Below are positions 8,901-17,261 of a stretch of 64,000 nt of DNA, one piece after another. The notes under the pieces are model-generated. The model made no database searches. It saw nothing but the letters and a program-made list of their open reading frames with translations, and was not told the origin of the DNA. The translations under genes and the position numbers were made by a program. The first letter of the stretch is position 1; each line of letters opens with the position of its first letter. The stretch spans positions 36,277 to 100,276 of the forward strand of contig NZ_JAWXRD010000031.1 of assembly GCF_033843265.1 (NCBI RefSeq), given 5' to 3'. The DNA comes from Scandinavium lactucae. Lineage in GTDB: Bacteria; Pseudomonadota; Gammaproteobacteria; Enterobacterales; Enterobacteriaceae.

Positions 8901-10022
8901 ATGCCAGCAGAAGGTTTTTATCTGGTGCAGGGCGACAAGACGACCTGCGGTGGGAAAATCACCACGGGCGCAGAGGATCACACTCTGTTTGATAAACCTG
9001 TTGCCCGGGAACAGGACAGTGTGACCTGCGGGAAGCATGCCGGGCTTTTCAGGATAGCCGGTGGCATCGATAACGATACCATTCATGACCGGCGAATGGC
9101 CGGAACCCTCGACAGCTACAGTACCTGCCCCTGCAAAGCGAAGTTTATTCCGTCGATGATGGATGATACGTACGAGAAAATTGGAGGAGGCGGTGCACGT
9201 TCAGATGTATTGTCTGACCAAAAGGATATTACAGAGACTGCCAGCCTAACAGATAATCCAGCGGTCATTCAAAACAGCCTGACCGGCATGTGTTTTGCGG
9301 AACAGAATGAATTAACCGAGGGGGTGTTTCTGTGGACGGAAACACAAGGTGCCGGGCATGCTTTTGTATCCATACACATTGAAAACGCTATTTATGTGTT
9401 TACCTATGGGCGCTACGATCAGGAAGGGTTTAGCCCTGTAGGCGAAGGTGTACTGATAAAATATTCTGGTGAAAGGGCTGAGAGATTTTATACAAAAGAG
9501 CTTTACCGTATGGGGGCGTCGGTTTTTAAAATTCTGGATGTTGACGAATCCAGCACCCTTTCAATATTTAATTCTCTGTGGGCTTCCAGCGACATTAGAC
9601 CAGACGGAAAACATACCAGTCCGGATATAAAAGAAGATGGTCGTGTTATTGACAGTTATAACCTTGCCGTCAACAATTGCACAACAACGTCAGTGACCGG
9701 GCTTAAAATGGCAGACACAGGAATATTTGATGTGAAGTTGCTTGATACCTTTGGCTACAGTGAAGACTTTTCGATCCCCTCGTCATTGAATGCTTATCTG
9801 GAGGATTTAGCATCCAACCCCACAGATATGAGAGTGATGAAAATGACTGACGAATTCATCGATAAATATCATAATGCTTCAGATTATAATAAGATTGACG
9901 GTGCGGGGAGCGGTAATGAGACTGCAGGTACAATAGGTAAGGGAAGTGGTATTGTTGGAAAGGGATCAAGTGGTTATGCCCCAACGACATTCAGTCGATC
10001 TCAGGGGGACCTTAATGATTAA
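8901..10022 (+). CDS. PAAR protein fused to a predicted permuted papain-fold hydrolase: T6SS spike effector
   Basis: 373 aa, strong ribosome site (AAGGAAAACAT) before the ATG. Residues 1-90 are a PAAR domain (GDKTTCGGKI, VTCGKH, AGGI, AGTLD, CPCKAKFIPSMM), which tips the VgrG spike. After a linker, the C-terminal part is more AT-rich and contains AGHAFVSI (His153) and VNNCTTTSVTG (Cys260), with the His before the Cys as in circularly permuted NlpC/P60-like folds. Some permuted members act on peptidoglycan, others on lipids, so the substrate is unknown. The downstream membrane protein overlaps by 8 nt and is the likely immunity partner. PAAR call strong; enzyme call inferred from two motifs. 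Confidence 0.82.
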   Translation: MPAEGFYLVQGDKTTCGGKITTGAEDHTLFDKPVAREQDSVTCGKHAGLFRIAGGIDNDTIHDRRMAGTLDSYSTCPCKAKFIPSMMDDTYEKIGGGGARSDVLSDQKDITETASLTDNPAVIQNSLTGMCFAEQNELTEGVFLWTETQGAGHAFVSIHIENAIYVFTYGRYDQEGFSPVGEGVLIKYSGERAERFYTKELYRMGASVFKILDVDESSTLSIFNSLWASSDIRPDGKHTSPDIKEDGRVIDSYNLAVNNCTTTSVTGLKMADTGIFDVKLLDTFGYSEDFSIPSSLNAYLEDLASNPTDMRVMKMTDEFIDKYHNASDYNKIDGAGSGNETAGTIGKGSGIVGKGSSGYAPTTFSRSQGDLND

Positions 10023-10284
10023 AAAATTGCTTTTTATCCTTCTGCCTGTTGCGCTGTTTCTGTTAATAAGTACAGCAGTCCTTTCACTTTCTTTCTTGAA
10101 CATAAAATACACCTACGAACCCGTATTAATCGGCACATCTCTTGATTATCTGGTGACCAATACTTATTCCATGGCCTGGGTGTTTTATTGTACGTCGAAT
10201 ATTTCATTTATCGTTATTTATATCGTTTATCTTCTTATTCTGAACAGAATTAGTAAAAAGAAGCAGTCTTTATCATCTCAATAA
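10015..10284 (+). CDS. Small membrane protein, putative immunity to the PAAR effector
   Basis: 89 aa starting at ATG 10015, overlapping the effector stop by 8 nt, so it is probably translated by coupling. Two hydrophobic stretches (about residues 4-28 and 53-78) suggest two membrane segments with a short periplasmic loop and a Lys-rich cytoplasmic tail (ISKKKQ). Low GC like the effector C-terminus, unlike tssF downstream. No family recognised; the role rests on position and topology. A membrane immunity protein would fit an effector acting on the membrane or at its outer face. Confidence 0.6.
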   Translation: MIKKLLFILLPVALFLLISTAVLSLSFLNIKYTYEPVLIGTSLDYLVTNTYSMAWVFYCTSNISFIVIYIVYLLILNRISKKKQSLSSQ

Positions 10285-10351
10285 GTGGCTGGCTGTCATG
10301 GTCCCACGTTACCTCCGTAAACAGTAATTCACTGGCTCATATTGATAAACT

Positions 10352-12106
10352 ATGGATGATTTAACCCTGCGTTATTATGACGCTGAAATGCGCTACCTGC
10401 TGGAAGCCGGCGAAGAGTTTGCCCGTGCTCACCCCGAGCAGGCAGCAATGCTCAACCTTGATAAAGCGGGGGCGCGCGACCCGTACGTGGAGCGCCTGTT
10501 CGAGGGCTTTGCCTTCCTGATGGGGCGCCTGCGTGAGAAGCTCGACGATGACCTGCCGGAACTGACCGAAGGGCTGGTCAGCCTGTTGTGGCCGCATTAC
10601 CTGCGTACCATTCCGTCAATGTCGGTGGTGGAGTTCACCCCTGACTGGCGTGAGATGAAAGAGCAGATGCGTATCGTCAAAGGCTTTGAGGTGAACTCAC
10701 GGCCGATCGGTGAGAAGGGCACTCGCTGTCGGTACACCACAACCAAAGAGATTACCCTTCAGCCATTGTCACTGGAGAGTGCCCGACTGGCGACCGATCC
10801 GGATGGCCGTTCGGTCATCACGCTGCGCTTTAACTGTAGCCACCTGGCCGACTGGAGCCGGGTCGATCTCAGTCTGCTCCCGTTCTACTTCAACGCAGAC
10901 GCACCGCTGGCCTGCGCCATGCATGAGGCCTTTACCATGAACACGGCCGGCCTGTGGTTGCGGATGCCGGGTGACATGGACAGAAGACCGCTCGACGGGT
11001 ATTTCACCGCGCTGGGATTTGGCGATGATGACGACCTGTGGCCGAAGGGAAGCAGCAGCTTTAGCGGCTACCAGCTGCTGCTGGAGTACTTCACCTTCCG
11101 TGAGAAATTCATGTTCACAGGGCTGCGTGGGCTGGAGACCGTGGTCTTTCCGGCTGAGCTCCCATGGTTTGAAATCGACGTGGCACTGGCGGAGCGCTGG
11201 GAGCATGATTTCAGTTTTACCGAAAAGCATCTGCGCCTGAACTGTGTGCCGGTGATTAACCTGTTCCCGCTGGAATCTGACCCGCTGACGCTCAACTCCC
11301 TGCAGACCGAATACATGCTGCGTCCGATGCGCGTGCAGGATGGGCATACAGAGATATACGCGGTGGAATCGGTGATGTCATCGAGCCAGCATACCTATGT
11401 GCCATTCTCAAGCTTCCGCCACAAAGGCGGAATGATGCGCCATGAAGCACCGGAATATTACTACCACACCCGCGTGCGCCGGGGCCCGTCGGGGCTGCAT
11501 AACACCTGGCTTATCCTCGGCGGTGAAGCGTTTGATAATCACACGGTACCGGAATACGAGAGCCTGTCGCTGACGCTCACCGGCACCAATGGCCAGCTGC
11601 CACGACGTGCACTGCAGAGCACGGTGCTCGATACGGTGATGAAAACCACCTCGGCCAGTATCGCCGTCCGTAACCTGTGTGCGCCAACGTTACCCTATTA
11701 TCCGCCGGCGCAGGACCGTTTCCACTGGCGTGTACTGAGCCACCTCGGTAGCGGATTCCTGTCGATGATGGATAACGCCGACGTGCTGCGCGGTACCCTG
11801 GCGCTGTACGAATGGACCGACAGCGAGATGAACCGCCGTCGACTGGAGGCCATCATTGACGTTAAACACAGCGAAACCGAGCGTTTCGAGCAGGGCTATC
11901 TGGTACGCGGCGTGCAGATTGAGGTGACGCTGGACAGCCACGGCTTTGCCGGGCGAGGCGATATCTGCCTGTTTGGCGAGATGCTGAGTCGCTTCTTCGC
12001 GCTCTACACCGATATCTATCTGTTTAACCGCCTGATTATCATCCTGCAACCAACCGGAGAGCGCCTGGAATGGGAAGAGAAGCACAACCGCCGCATTCCC
12101 GGCTGA
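10352..12106 (+). CDS. tssF: T6SS baseplate protein TssF (VasA/ImpG)
   Basis: 584 aa. TssF with TssG and TssK forms the baseplate wedge. The N-terminus (TLRYYDAEMRYLLEAGEEFA, then HPEQAAMLNL and DPYVERLFEGFAFL) is diagnostic of the VasA/ImpG family; the length is normal. Its 3' end overlaps tssG by 37 nt. It restarts the core T6SS genes after the effector/immunity insertion. Confidence 0.95.
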   Translation: MDDLTLRYYDAEMRYLLEAGEEFARAHPEQAAMLNLDKAGARDPYVERLFEGFAFLMGRLREKLDDDLPELTEGLVSLLWPHYLRTIPSMSVVEFTPDWREMKEQMRIVKGFEVNSRPIGEKGTRCRYTTTKEITLQPLSLESARLATDPDGRSVITLRFNCSHLADWSRVDLSLLPFYFNADAPLACAMHEAFTMNTAGLWLRMPGDMDRRPLDGYFTALGFGDDDDLWPKGSSSFSGYQLLLEYFTFREKFMFTGLRGLETVVFPAELPWFEIDVALAERWEHDFSFTEKHLRLNCVPVINLFPLESDPLTLNSLQTEYMLRPMRVQDGHTEIYAVESVMSSSQHTYVPFSSFRHKGGMMRHEAPEYYYHTRVRRGPSGLHNTWLILGGEAFDNHTVPEYESLSLTLTGTNGQLPRRALQSTVLDTVMKTTSASIAVRNLCAPTLPYYPPAQDRFHWRVLSHLGSGFLSMMDNADVLRGTLALYEWTDSEMNRRRLEAIIDVKHSETERFEQGYLVRGVQIEVTLDSHGFAGRGDICLFGEMLSRFFALYTDIYLFNRLIIILQPTGERLEWEEKHNRRIPG

Positions 12107-13155
12107 CCCCGCGGCTGGAGGCAGACCTTCACCGGATAAATTTCTATCGCTTCTGTCAGTTGCTGGAGAAGCGTAATCCGGATAAACCGCTGCTGGGGTC
12201 AACCAGCCACCCCGCGGATGACCCGGTGCGGTTTGCGCCACATCCGGGAATGGGCTTCCCGGCGAGCGAGCTGAAGGCTGTCGAATATGACGAGGATGAT
12301 GACAGCAGGCCACCGCTCATCCGCACAACCTTTATGGGGATGTACGGGGTCGATTCTCCGCTGCCGACCGCGTATCTCGATGACATCACCCAGCGCCAGG
12401 AAGGGCACGAGGCGCTGCAGGGCTTTCTGGATATCTTCAGCCACCGCATCCTGACGCAGTTTTACCGCATCTGGCGAAAATACTCTTATCCGGCGACCTT
12501 TGAGCCTAGCGGAACCGACAGCATTTCGCAGTCACTTCTGGGTCTGGTGGGGCTGGGTATTCCCGGTACGGCTGAGCATATCGCAACCCCGGTGTCGCGT
12601 TTTCTGTCACTGCTGGGCGTACTGCAGCAGCCCGGTAAAACCCAGGAGGGGATGCAGGCCCTGGTGAGTCTGCTGGCACCCAATACCAGGGTGCAGGTGC
12701 ATCCGTATTGCCTTCGCCCGGTGGAGGTCAGTCAGCCGCTGGGCTTTTACGGTGATGACGATTTTCTGCTGGACGGCAATACGCCACTTGGCGACGAAGC
12801 AATGGATGTGAACAGTCAGCTGCTGATTGCGCTGTCCACCGATAACGAACAGGAGTCGCAGGGCTGGAAACCGGATGGCCTGCTGTATCAGGACTTTCTG
12901 GTGATGCTGCGGGTCTATCTGGGCTGGCGCTTTAAGGCAAAAATCACCCTGACCACCTCCACCCGCCTGCTGGCCGTGCCGCCGCTTGGCGAAGGCCCAT
13001 TCTGGCTGGGGATGAATGGCGTGCTGGGTGCGGAAGATGAAGACATCCCGGACGATATCCCGCAGACCTTTACGACGGAACTGGGTTACTACACCGGGCT
13101 GGAGCCCGCAACACCACAACAAGGAAACCGACGTGTTACGTACAAGTTTGATTAA
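12070..13155 (+). CDS. tssG: T6SS baseplate protein TssG (VasB/ImpH)
   Basis: 361 aa, starting inside the tssF 3' end. Typical TssG features: an N-terminal FYRFCQLLEKRNPDKPLLGS segment, RFAPHPGMGFP, GMYGVDSPLPTAYLD, and the C-terminal LGWRFKAKITL and LTTST elements. TssG links TssF to TssK in the baseplate. The 3' end overlaps the start of tssJ (GTG 13133). Confidence 0.95.
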   Translation: MGREAQPPHSRLTPRLEADLHRINFYRFCQLLEKRNPDKPLLGSTSHPADDPVRFAPHPGMGFPASELKAVEYDEDDDSRPPLIRTTFMGMYGVDSPLPTAYLDDITQRQEGHEALQGFLDIFSHRILTQFYRIWRKYSYPATFEPSGTDSISQSLLGLVGLGIPGTAEHIATPVSRFLSLLGVLQQPGKTQEGMQALVSLLAPNTRVQVHPYCLRPVEVSQPLGFYGDDDFLLDGNTPLGDEAMDVNSQLLIALSTDNEQESQGWKPDGLLYQDFLVMLRVYLGWRFKAKITLTTSTRLLAVPPLGEGPFWLGMNGVLGAEDEDIPDDIPQTFTTELGYYTGLEPATPQQGNRRVTYKFD

Positions 13156-13678
13156 ACCCGTGTGCTGGCTACCTGCACTGCTGGCGTTCAGCCTGACGGG
13201 CTGTGGCGTGACGCAGGGCGTCGCAGATGGCACAAAATCAGTCTATACCGCCGTGTTTTACAAAAGTATTAAGGTGCTGCACCTGGACTTTACGGCTCGT
13301 GAAGCTCTGAACACCGATGCGCGCGAAAGCAATTCGCTGTCAGAGCCGGTGGTGGTCCGTATTTACCAGCTGAAAGACCGCAAAGCATTCGACCAAACGG
13401 TCTACCAGCAGCTTCTCAAGGACGGCGACACGATCCTGAAAGCTGACCTGCTTGCGACCCGCGATGTGGTGGTGAAACCGGGCGGGGATGCGAATCTCGA
13501 TATGCCGATGGAAGAAAGCGCACAGTTTGTGGCCGTGGTGGGGCTGTTCCGTCACCCGGATATGGTCAACAGCACCTGGAAGCAGGTTCTCAAACGCAAT
13601 GATTTGGATCCGGATAAACCCCGTATTCTGGAAGCAGGGAATAACCATCTGACATTACAGCCGCTGAAGGATGACTGA
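13133..13678 (+). CDS. tssJ: T6SS outer-membrane lipoprotein TssJ (VasD/SciN)
   Basis: 181 aa from a GTG at 13133, preceded by AAGGA. A lipoprotein signal peptide ends in SLTGC, with Cys24 the predicted lipidation site. The mature part has the VasD pattern (PVVVRIYQLKDRKAFDQ, then DVVVKPGG and FVAVVGLFRHPD). TssJ anchors the TssM periplasmic domain to the outer membrane. It overlaps tssG upstream, and its TGA overlaps the tssE ATG (13678). Confidence 0.93.
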   Translation: MLRTSLIKPVCWLPALLAFSLTGCGVTQGVADGTKSVYTAVFYKSIKVLHLDFTAREALNTDARESNSLSEPVVVRIYQLKDRKAFDQTVYQQLLKDGDTILKADLLATRDVVVKPGGDANLDMPMEESAQFVAVVGLFRHPDMVNSTWKQVLKRNDLDPDKPRILEAGNNHLTLQPLKDD

Positions 13679-14133
13679 TGCCACAGGGACACAACACGCC
13701 ATCGCTGTATGAAATGCTGAGCGGTCATTTTTCTGGTGGCCTGAGCCTCAGCCAGGTCAGTGAGCAGAACCAGGTGATTTTATCGGTACTCGATAACATG
13801 CAGCGGGTGCTTAACTGCCGCGCAGGTACGCTGGCGCACCTGCCGGACTACGGCCTGCCAGATATGACCAAAATCCTGCAGGGAATGCCGGGTACGGCCC
13901 ATGAACTGATGGGAACCTTATCAACTGTGTTGCTCAAATACGAACCACGGCTGAAGAAAATTGATGTGGTACTGCTTGAGCAGCATATTCCCGGTGAGCT
14001 GCGCTATGCCATCGATGCCGAGTTGAAAGGCATCGGACTGGTGCGCTATGGCACGGAATTTATGCCTGAAGGTCGCGTGCTGATACGTCACCTCAAACAG
14101 CAACAGTATCTTGACGCACAGACTCGCCTCTAA
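13678..14133 (+). CDS. tssE: T6SS baseplate protein TssE (gp25-like)
   Basis: 151 aa, start overlapping the tssJ stop by one base. The pattern (HLPDYGLPDMT, EPRLKKIDVVLLEQ, LRYAIDAEL) is that of gp25-like TssE proteins, which cap the tail-tube platform and start sheath assembly. Full length for the family. Confidence 0.9.
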   Translation: MPQGHNTPSLYEMLSGHFSGGLSLSQVSEQNQVILSVLDNMQRVLNCRAGTLAHLPDYGLPDMTKILQGMPGTAHELMGTLSTVLLKYEPRLKKIDVVLLEQHIPGELRYAIDAELKGIGLVRYGTEFMPEGRVLIRHLKQQQYLDAQTRL

Positions 14134-14155
14134 TCTCCTGACGGACAGTGAAAGC

Positions 14156-14629
14156 ATGTCGGCAAAAGCCCGTTTTTTGAAAAAATTGCAGCATCAGCAT
14201 CCTCGAAGCGCCGCCTTTGACACGAAAGCAGAAGCGGATATCGCGGCATTTCGTCAGCGGATAAGCCTGCTTCATGAGTCTATGGATGAGTGGCTTGCTG
14301 GTACAGAGATACGCACCGAAGCCACCGCCATCTCCCTGATTGAGTTTCTGATTGGTGGGAGCGCGTTTTCTGTTCCGGGTATTAACCTGCACTACGCGCA
14401 GCGGAGTATCCGGTTTACCCCCATTTTTCTGTACGGGCAGGGCGTAACCGGTTGTATTGAGGTCTGCCTGACTGCAGATGGCAAAATCAGTCCCCTGTAC
14501 CGACTGTTTATGCGCAGTGGTGAGCAGGATAACTGGACCTGGTGCCCGGCAGGAACGCAGAACGGAAATCCAGCCCGGTTTGATGAAGAGGCGTTCTTTA
14601 CGATGATCGCGTCTTTGATCCCTGAGTAA
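14156..14629 (+). CDS. Unrecognised T6SS-cluster protein
   Basis: 157 aa from the ATG at 14156; the frame stays open upstream to 14111, inside tssE. Basic N-terminus (SAKARFLKKLQHQHPRSAAF), no signal peptide or membrane segment, and a DEE-rich C-terminus. No family recognised. Its place between tssE and the vasL-like gene, same strand and 23 nt after tssE, makes it part of the T6SS transcript. It could be an accessory baseplate factor or a cytoplasmic chaperone; neither is supported by sequence. Confidence 0.65.
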   Translation: MSAKARFLKKLQHQHPRSAAFDTKAEADIAAFRQRISLLHESMDEWLAGTEIRTEATAISLIEFLIGGSAFSVPGINLHYAQRSIRFTPIFLYGQGVTGCIEVCLTADGKISPLYRLFMRSGEQDNWTWCPAGTQNGNPARFDEEAFFTMIASLIPE

Positions 14630-14644
14630 ACCCTGCACCTGATT

Positions 14645-16063
14645 GTGAGCCTGGTTCGCATTTATACCCACGGACAACCCAACATGCATGACGAACAACC
14701 CCGCCAGGTGAGAACCGGTGGAGACCCGCGTTCACTGTCTGAGTTTATGGCACTGCGCGACGAGATGAGTAAGCTGACGCATCCGGCCCGCCCGGACGTC
14801 GACTGGAAGCAGGTGGAAAAACTGGCGCTCTCCCTGTTTGAAATCAACGGTGTGGAGCTGCAGACCGGAGCCTGGTATACCCTGGCACGCAGCCATCTGG
14901 CGCGGGTCAGTGGTCTGAACGAGGGGCTGGGCATACTGGCGGCACTGCTGAACCACCAGTGGGCTCAGCTCTGGCCACAGCCGGCACATGCCCGGGCAGA
15001 GATAATCAACGGCCTCCTGCAGCGTGTGCAAAAACTGTTTCGCACTTTTTCGCTGGGAGCTGCAGATGTACCGGCCCTGGTCCTCGCTGAAAAGCGACTG
15101 CTGGAGATGAAGGACATACTCAGACGCCAGGAACTGGAACATGCCTGCCAGATGAATCCGGTGATGCAACTGATACGCAGCGCGATAACCCGGCTGGAGA
15201 ACTCTCCTCAGCCTGATAATGAGCCTGCCGGGAACACGGTACCAGGGCAGGACGTTGTCATAGCTGAAGACGCCCCGGCCAGCCGCCTGGTGTATGTCAT
15301 CCAGAAAGCGCCGGAAGTGGCCATTCAGGTTACTGAAGAACAGCCCGTGCCGCCGAAGCGCTGGCCGGCCTTTGTGGCCGGTATGGCGACAGCACTGGTA
15401 CTCAGCACTGCCACGGTCTTCGGCTGGCAGGTTACCCATCGTCCGGATAAAGCGGCCCTGCCAATGGCGGCATCCGTCGCCTGGGTACCGGAGGCGATGA
15501 CGCCGGCACAGATTGAAGCTTTCCGCGGGACTGAAAGCAGCAAGACCCACTCCGGGATGTGGCTTGCGCGGATGTCCAGTCAGGTCAACTGGATAACCAC
15601 ACTGGCACCCGGCTGGCGACTCCGTTACGGTCAGGGCCTGGTGTCGCAGGCTAAGGCGTTGTGGCCGGATGATCCTGCAACACGGGCACTGGTCAATCGC
15701 TGGGAGCAATATCAGGCAGGCAGAACGCTCCCCGCGAGTGAACTGACAGGCTGGCATGACGGTATGGCGCAACTCCGGGCCTTGTCGGCGCAGCTGGATG
15801 CGCTGGACAGGAAGAAAGGCAAGTACATGACGGGCAGCGAACTGAAAACGATCGTCTGGCGTATCACCAGCACGTTCGCCAGCGCGGTCCCGGTAGAGGA
15901 GCAGCTGCGACAGCTGGTACCTGCTGCAGGAGAGGCAAATGCACCTCCGGCGGACATCGAACAAGCGGCACGTCATCTGGACTCGCTGATCCATGTGCTG
16001 GAGCAGGTGTCATCGCCGAAAGGTGATGCTCCGTTGGTGAAAATCAGTTACGCCAATGAGTAA
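14645..16063 (+). CDS. vasL: VasL-like TssA-family T6SS protein with membrane anchor
   Basis: 472 aa from a GTG at 14645; an ATG at 14684 is an alternative and neither has a strong ribosome site. The N-terminal ImpA-type domain reads RTGGDPRSLSEFMALRDEM and LTHPARPDVDW, followed by the helical NGVELQTGAWYTLARSHLAR. One membrane segment lies near residues 240-262, after a Pro/Lys stretch, leaving a periplasmic C-terminal part. This architecture matches enterobacterial VasL/TagA-like proteins that hold the distal sheath end; the exact role is inference. Overlaps the next small gene. Confidence 0.85.
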   Translation: MSLVRIYTHGQPNMHDEQPRQVRTGGDPRSLSEFMALRDEMSKLTHPARPDVDWKQVEKLALSLFEINGVELQTGAWYTLARSHLARVSGLNEGLGILAALLNHQWAQLWPQPAHARAEIINGLLQRVQKLFRTFSLGAADVPALVLAEKRLLEMKDILRRQELEHACQMNPVMQLIRSAITRLENSPQPDNEPAGNTVPGQDVVIAEDAPASRLVYVIQKAPEVAIQVTEEQPVPPKRWPAFVAGMATALVLSTATVFGWQVTHRPDKAALPMAASVAWVPEAMTPAQIEAFRGTESSKTHSGMWLARMSSQVNWITTLAPGWRLRYGQGLVSQAKALWPDDPATRALVNRWEQYQAGRTLPASELTGWHDGMAQLRALSAQLDALDRKKGKYMTGSELKTIVWRITSTFASAVPVEEQLRQLVPAAGEANAPPADIEQAARHLDSLIHVLEQVSSPKGDAPLVKISYANE

Positions 16064-16076
16064 ATGCAGGAAAGCA

Positions 16077-16310
16077 ATGCGATTTCTGAACAAAAAAATC
16101 ATCAGCCTGGTCATTCTGTTTGGCGTAAGTTGCGTGAGTTTCGTTCTGCACGCCAATAGCGAGGTGGAAACGACGACCCGGGCGTCAGTCCGGGATATGG
16201 TCGATAAACTGCCTTACCGCGCCGTAGCTCTGGTACCCGGGACACGCCCGGGAGGCACGTATTTTCGTACAATACCGAACTCAGGCCATGTCAACCGCCA
16301 GGTGAAGTAA
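16077..16310 (+). CDS. Small exported protein at the end of the T6SS operon
   Basis: 77 aa from the ATG at 16077, chosen because AGGAAAGCA lies just upstream; an ATG at 16056 (84 aa) overlaps the vasL-like stop. Hydrophobic N-terminal segment (IISLVILFGVSCVSFVLHA) that can be a signal peptide or an anchor, then a short soluble tail containing PYRAVALVPGTRPGG. No family recognised. Its last codons form part of the terminator stem that follows. Confidence 0.55.
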   Translation: MRFLNKKIISLVILFGVSCVSFVLHANSEVETTTRASVRDMVDKLPYRAVALVPGTRPGGTYFRTIPNSGHVNRQVK

Positions 16311-16353
16311 CGTGTCCAACAAATGGGCTTCACTTCACTGAAGGCGGTTTTTT
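16293..16353 (+). terminator. Rho-independent terminator of the T6SS operon
   Basis: AACCGCCAGGTGAAGT (16293-16308) pairs with ACTTCACTGAAGGCGGTT (16332-16349) with a small internal bulge, followed directly by six T (16348-16353). It ends the rightward T6SS transcript just before the convergent transfer operon. Confidence 0.75.
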
Positions 16354-16363
16354 GTAGCTGAGA

Positions 16364-16645
16364 TTAACGGCATCTCCTGAGCCTGGTAACATACGTTTTT
16401 AGCTTTTTTTGTAACGCTGAAAACCGTTTTCCCCGCCCCCGTTTTTTACGTTCGTCCTGCCTGAGACGGTTATCCCGTACATTTTCAAACATCATGCTTT
16501 CAAATGAATTTCGTTCCTGTTGGCGTGATTTTTCTTTCTCTCTCTGTTCGCTATAAAGTATGAATACCGTAACGGCTACTACCAGGATTGTCAGAGCAAT
16601 GATGATGTTAAGGTTGAACACCAGAAATGGGTCGTGGAAATCCAT
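16364..16645 (-). CDS. Small membrane protein at the end of the transfer operon
   Basis: 93 aa from an internal ATG (16645). One N-terminal membrane segment (LNIIIALTILVVAVTVFIL) followed by a highly charged, Lys/Arg/Glu-rich cytoplasmic tail (QREKEKSRQQERNSFES, then KKRGRGKRF). No family recognised. It lies 94 nt downstream of nuc on the same strand and is the last leftward gene before the T6SS terminator. The upstream extension of the frame looks non-coding. Confidence 0.55.
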   Translation of the reverse strand: MDFHDPFLVFNLNIIIALTILVVAVTVFILYSEQREKEKSRQQERNSFESMMFENVRDNRLRQDERKKRGRGKRFSALQKKLKTYVTRLRRCR

Positions 16646-16739
16646 TTGAACCTCAGTTGAAGGAGTGGGTGAATGCCACCTTGCAGGCCAGCTGGTGCAG
16701 AGTGGGTTGTAAACAGGGGGGTGGGCAGGTGACCGAACG

Positions 16740-17261
16740 CTAATCCGTTCCTTCACTCCAGAGTCGGTTGAACTCACGTTGATAGGCTTGCGCCGTATGC
16801 GGCTCATTCCAGATAACAATGGTGTTCTCAGCGTTGCGCTTGATAGCACTGGACGTGAAATTGAAAGACCCCGTCTGAGTAGTTACACCGTCAATCACCA
16901 TGAACTTGTTGTGCTGGATGGCATATCTCCCGTTCAGTCTCACCGGGATACCTTTATGCTGCAGCCAGGTCACGGCTGAGTAACGTCCGCCATTGTCTTT
17001 CGCGTCCGCTACCACACGTACTTTGATACCTCGCTGGCTGGCACTATCGAGAGCGACAGCAACGTCCTTACTGGTAAAGCTGTAGGCAGCGACATCGATG
17101 GTTTCCCTCGCACTGCTAATGGCGCCAAGCACGTTGGCTATGGCACTTCCGCCGGGAGAAAAACCCGTGGTGATACGGGTTTCAGTAGCTGTGGTGGTCA
17201 GGGGAATCAGTAAAATCGCCAGCAGAAATGTGCTCAGAGAGATTCTGGTACCAGTTATCAT
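16740..17261 (-). CDS. nuc: Phospholipase-D-type endonuclease (Nuc)
   Basis: 173 aa from the ATG at 17261, chosen because it opens a signal peptide (about residues 1-26, ending TTTATET). Single HKD motif: His117, Lys119 and Asp124 in QHNKFMVIDG, followed by GSFNFTSSA, as in the dimeric Nuc/EDTA-resistant nucleases of conjugative plasmids. The product is probably periplasmic and cuts DNA non-specifically. The start lies inside the 3' end of trbC (80-nt overlap), the same neighbourhood as nuc on IncI plasmids. Confidence 0.88.
   Translation of the reverse strand: MITGTRISLSTFLLAILLIPLTTTATETRITTGFSPGGSAIANVLGAISSARETIDVAAYSFTSKDVAVALDSASQRGIKVRVVADAKDNGGRYSAVTWLQHKGIPVRLNGRYAIQHNKFMVIDGVTTQTGSFNFTSSAIKRNAENTIVIWNEPHTAQAYQREFNRLWSEGTD

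Noticed and set aside
14732..15994. 420-codon minus-strand frame
   Set aside because: Antisense shadow of the vasL-like gene, which has recognisable family motifs on the plus strand.
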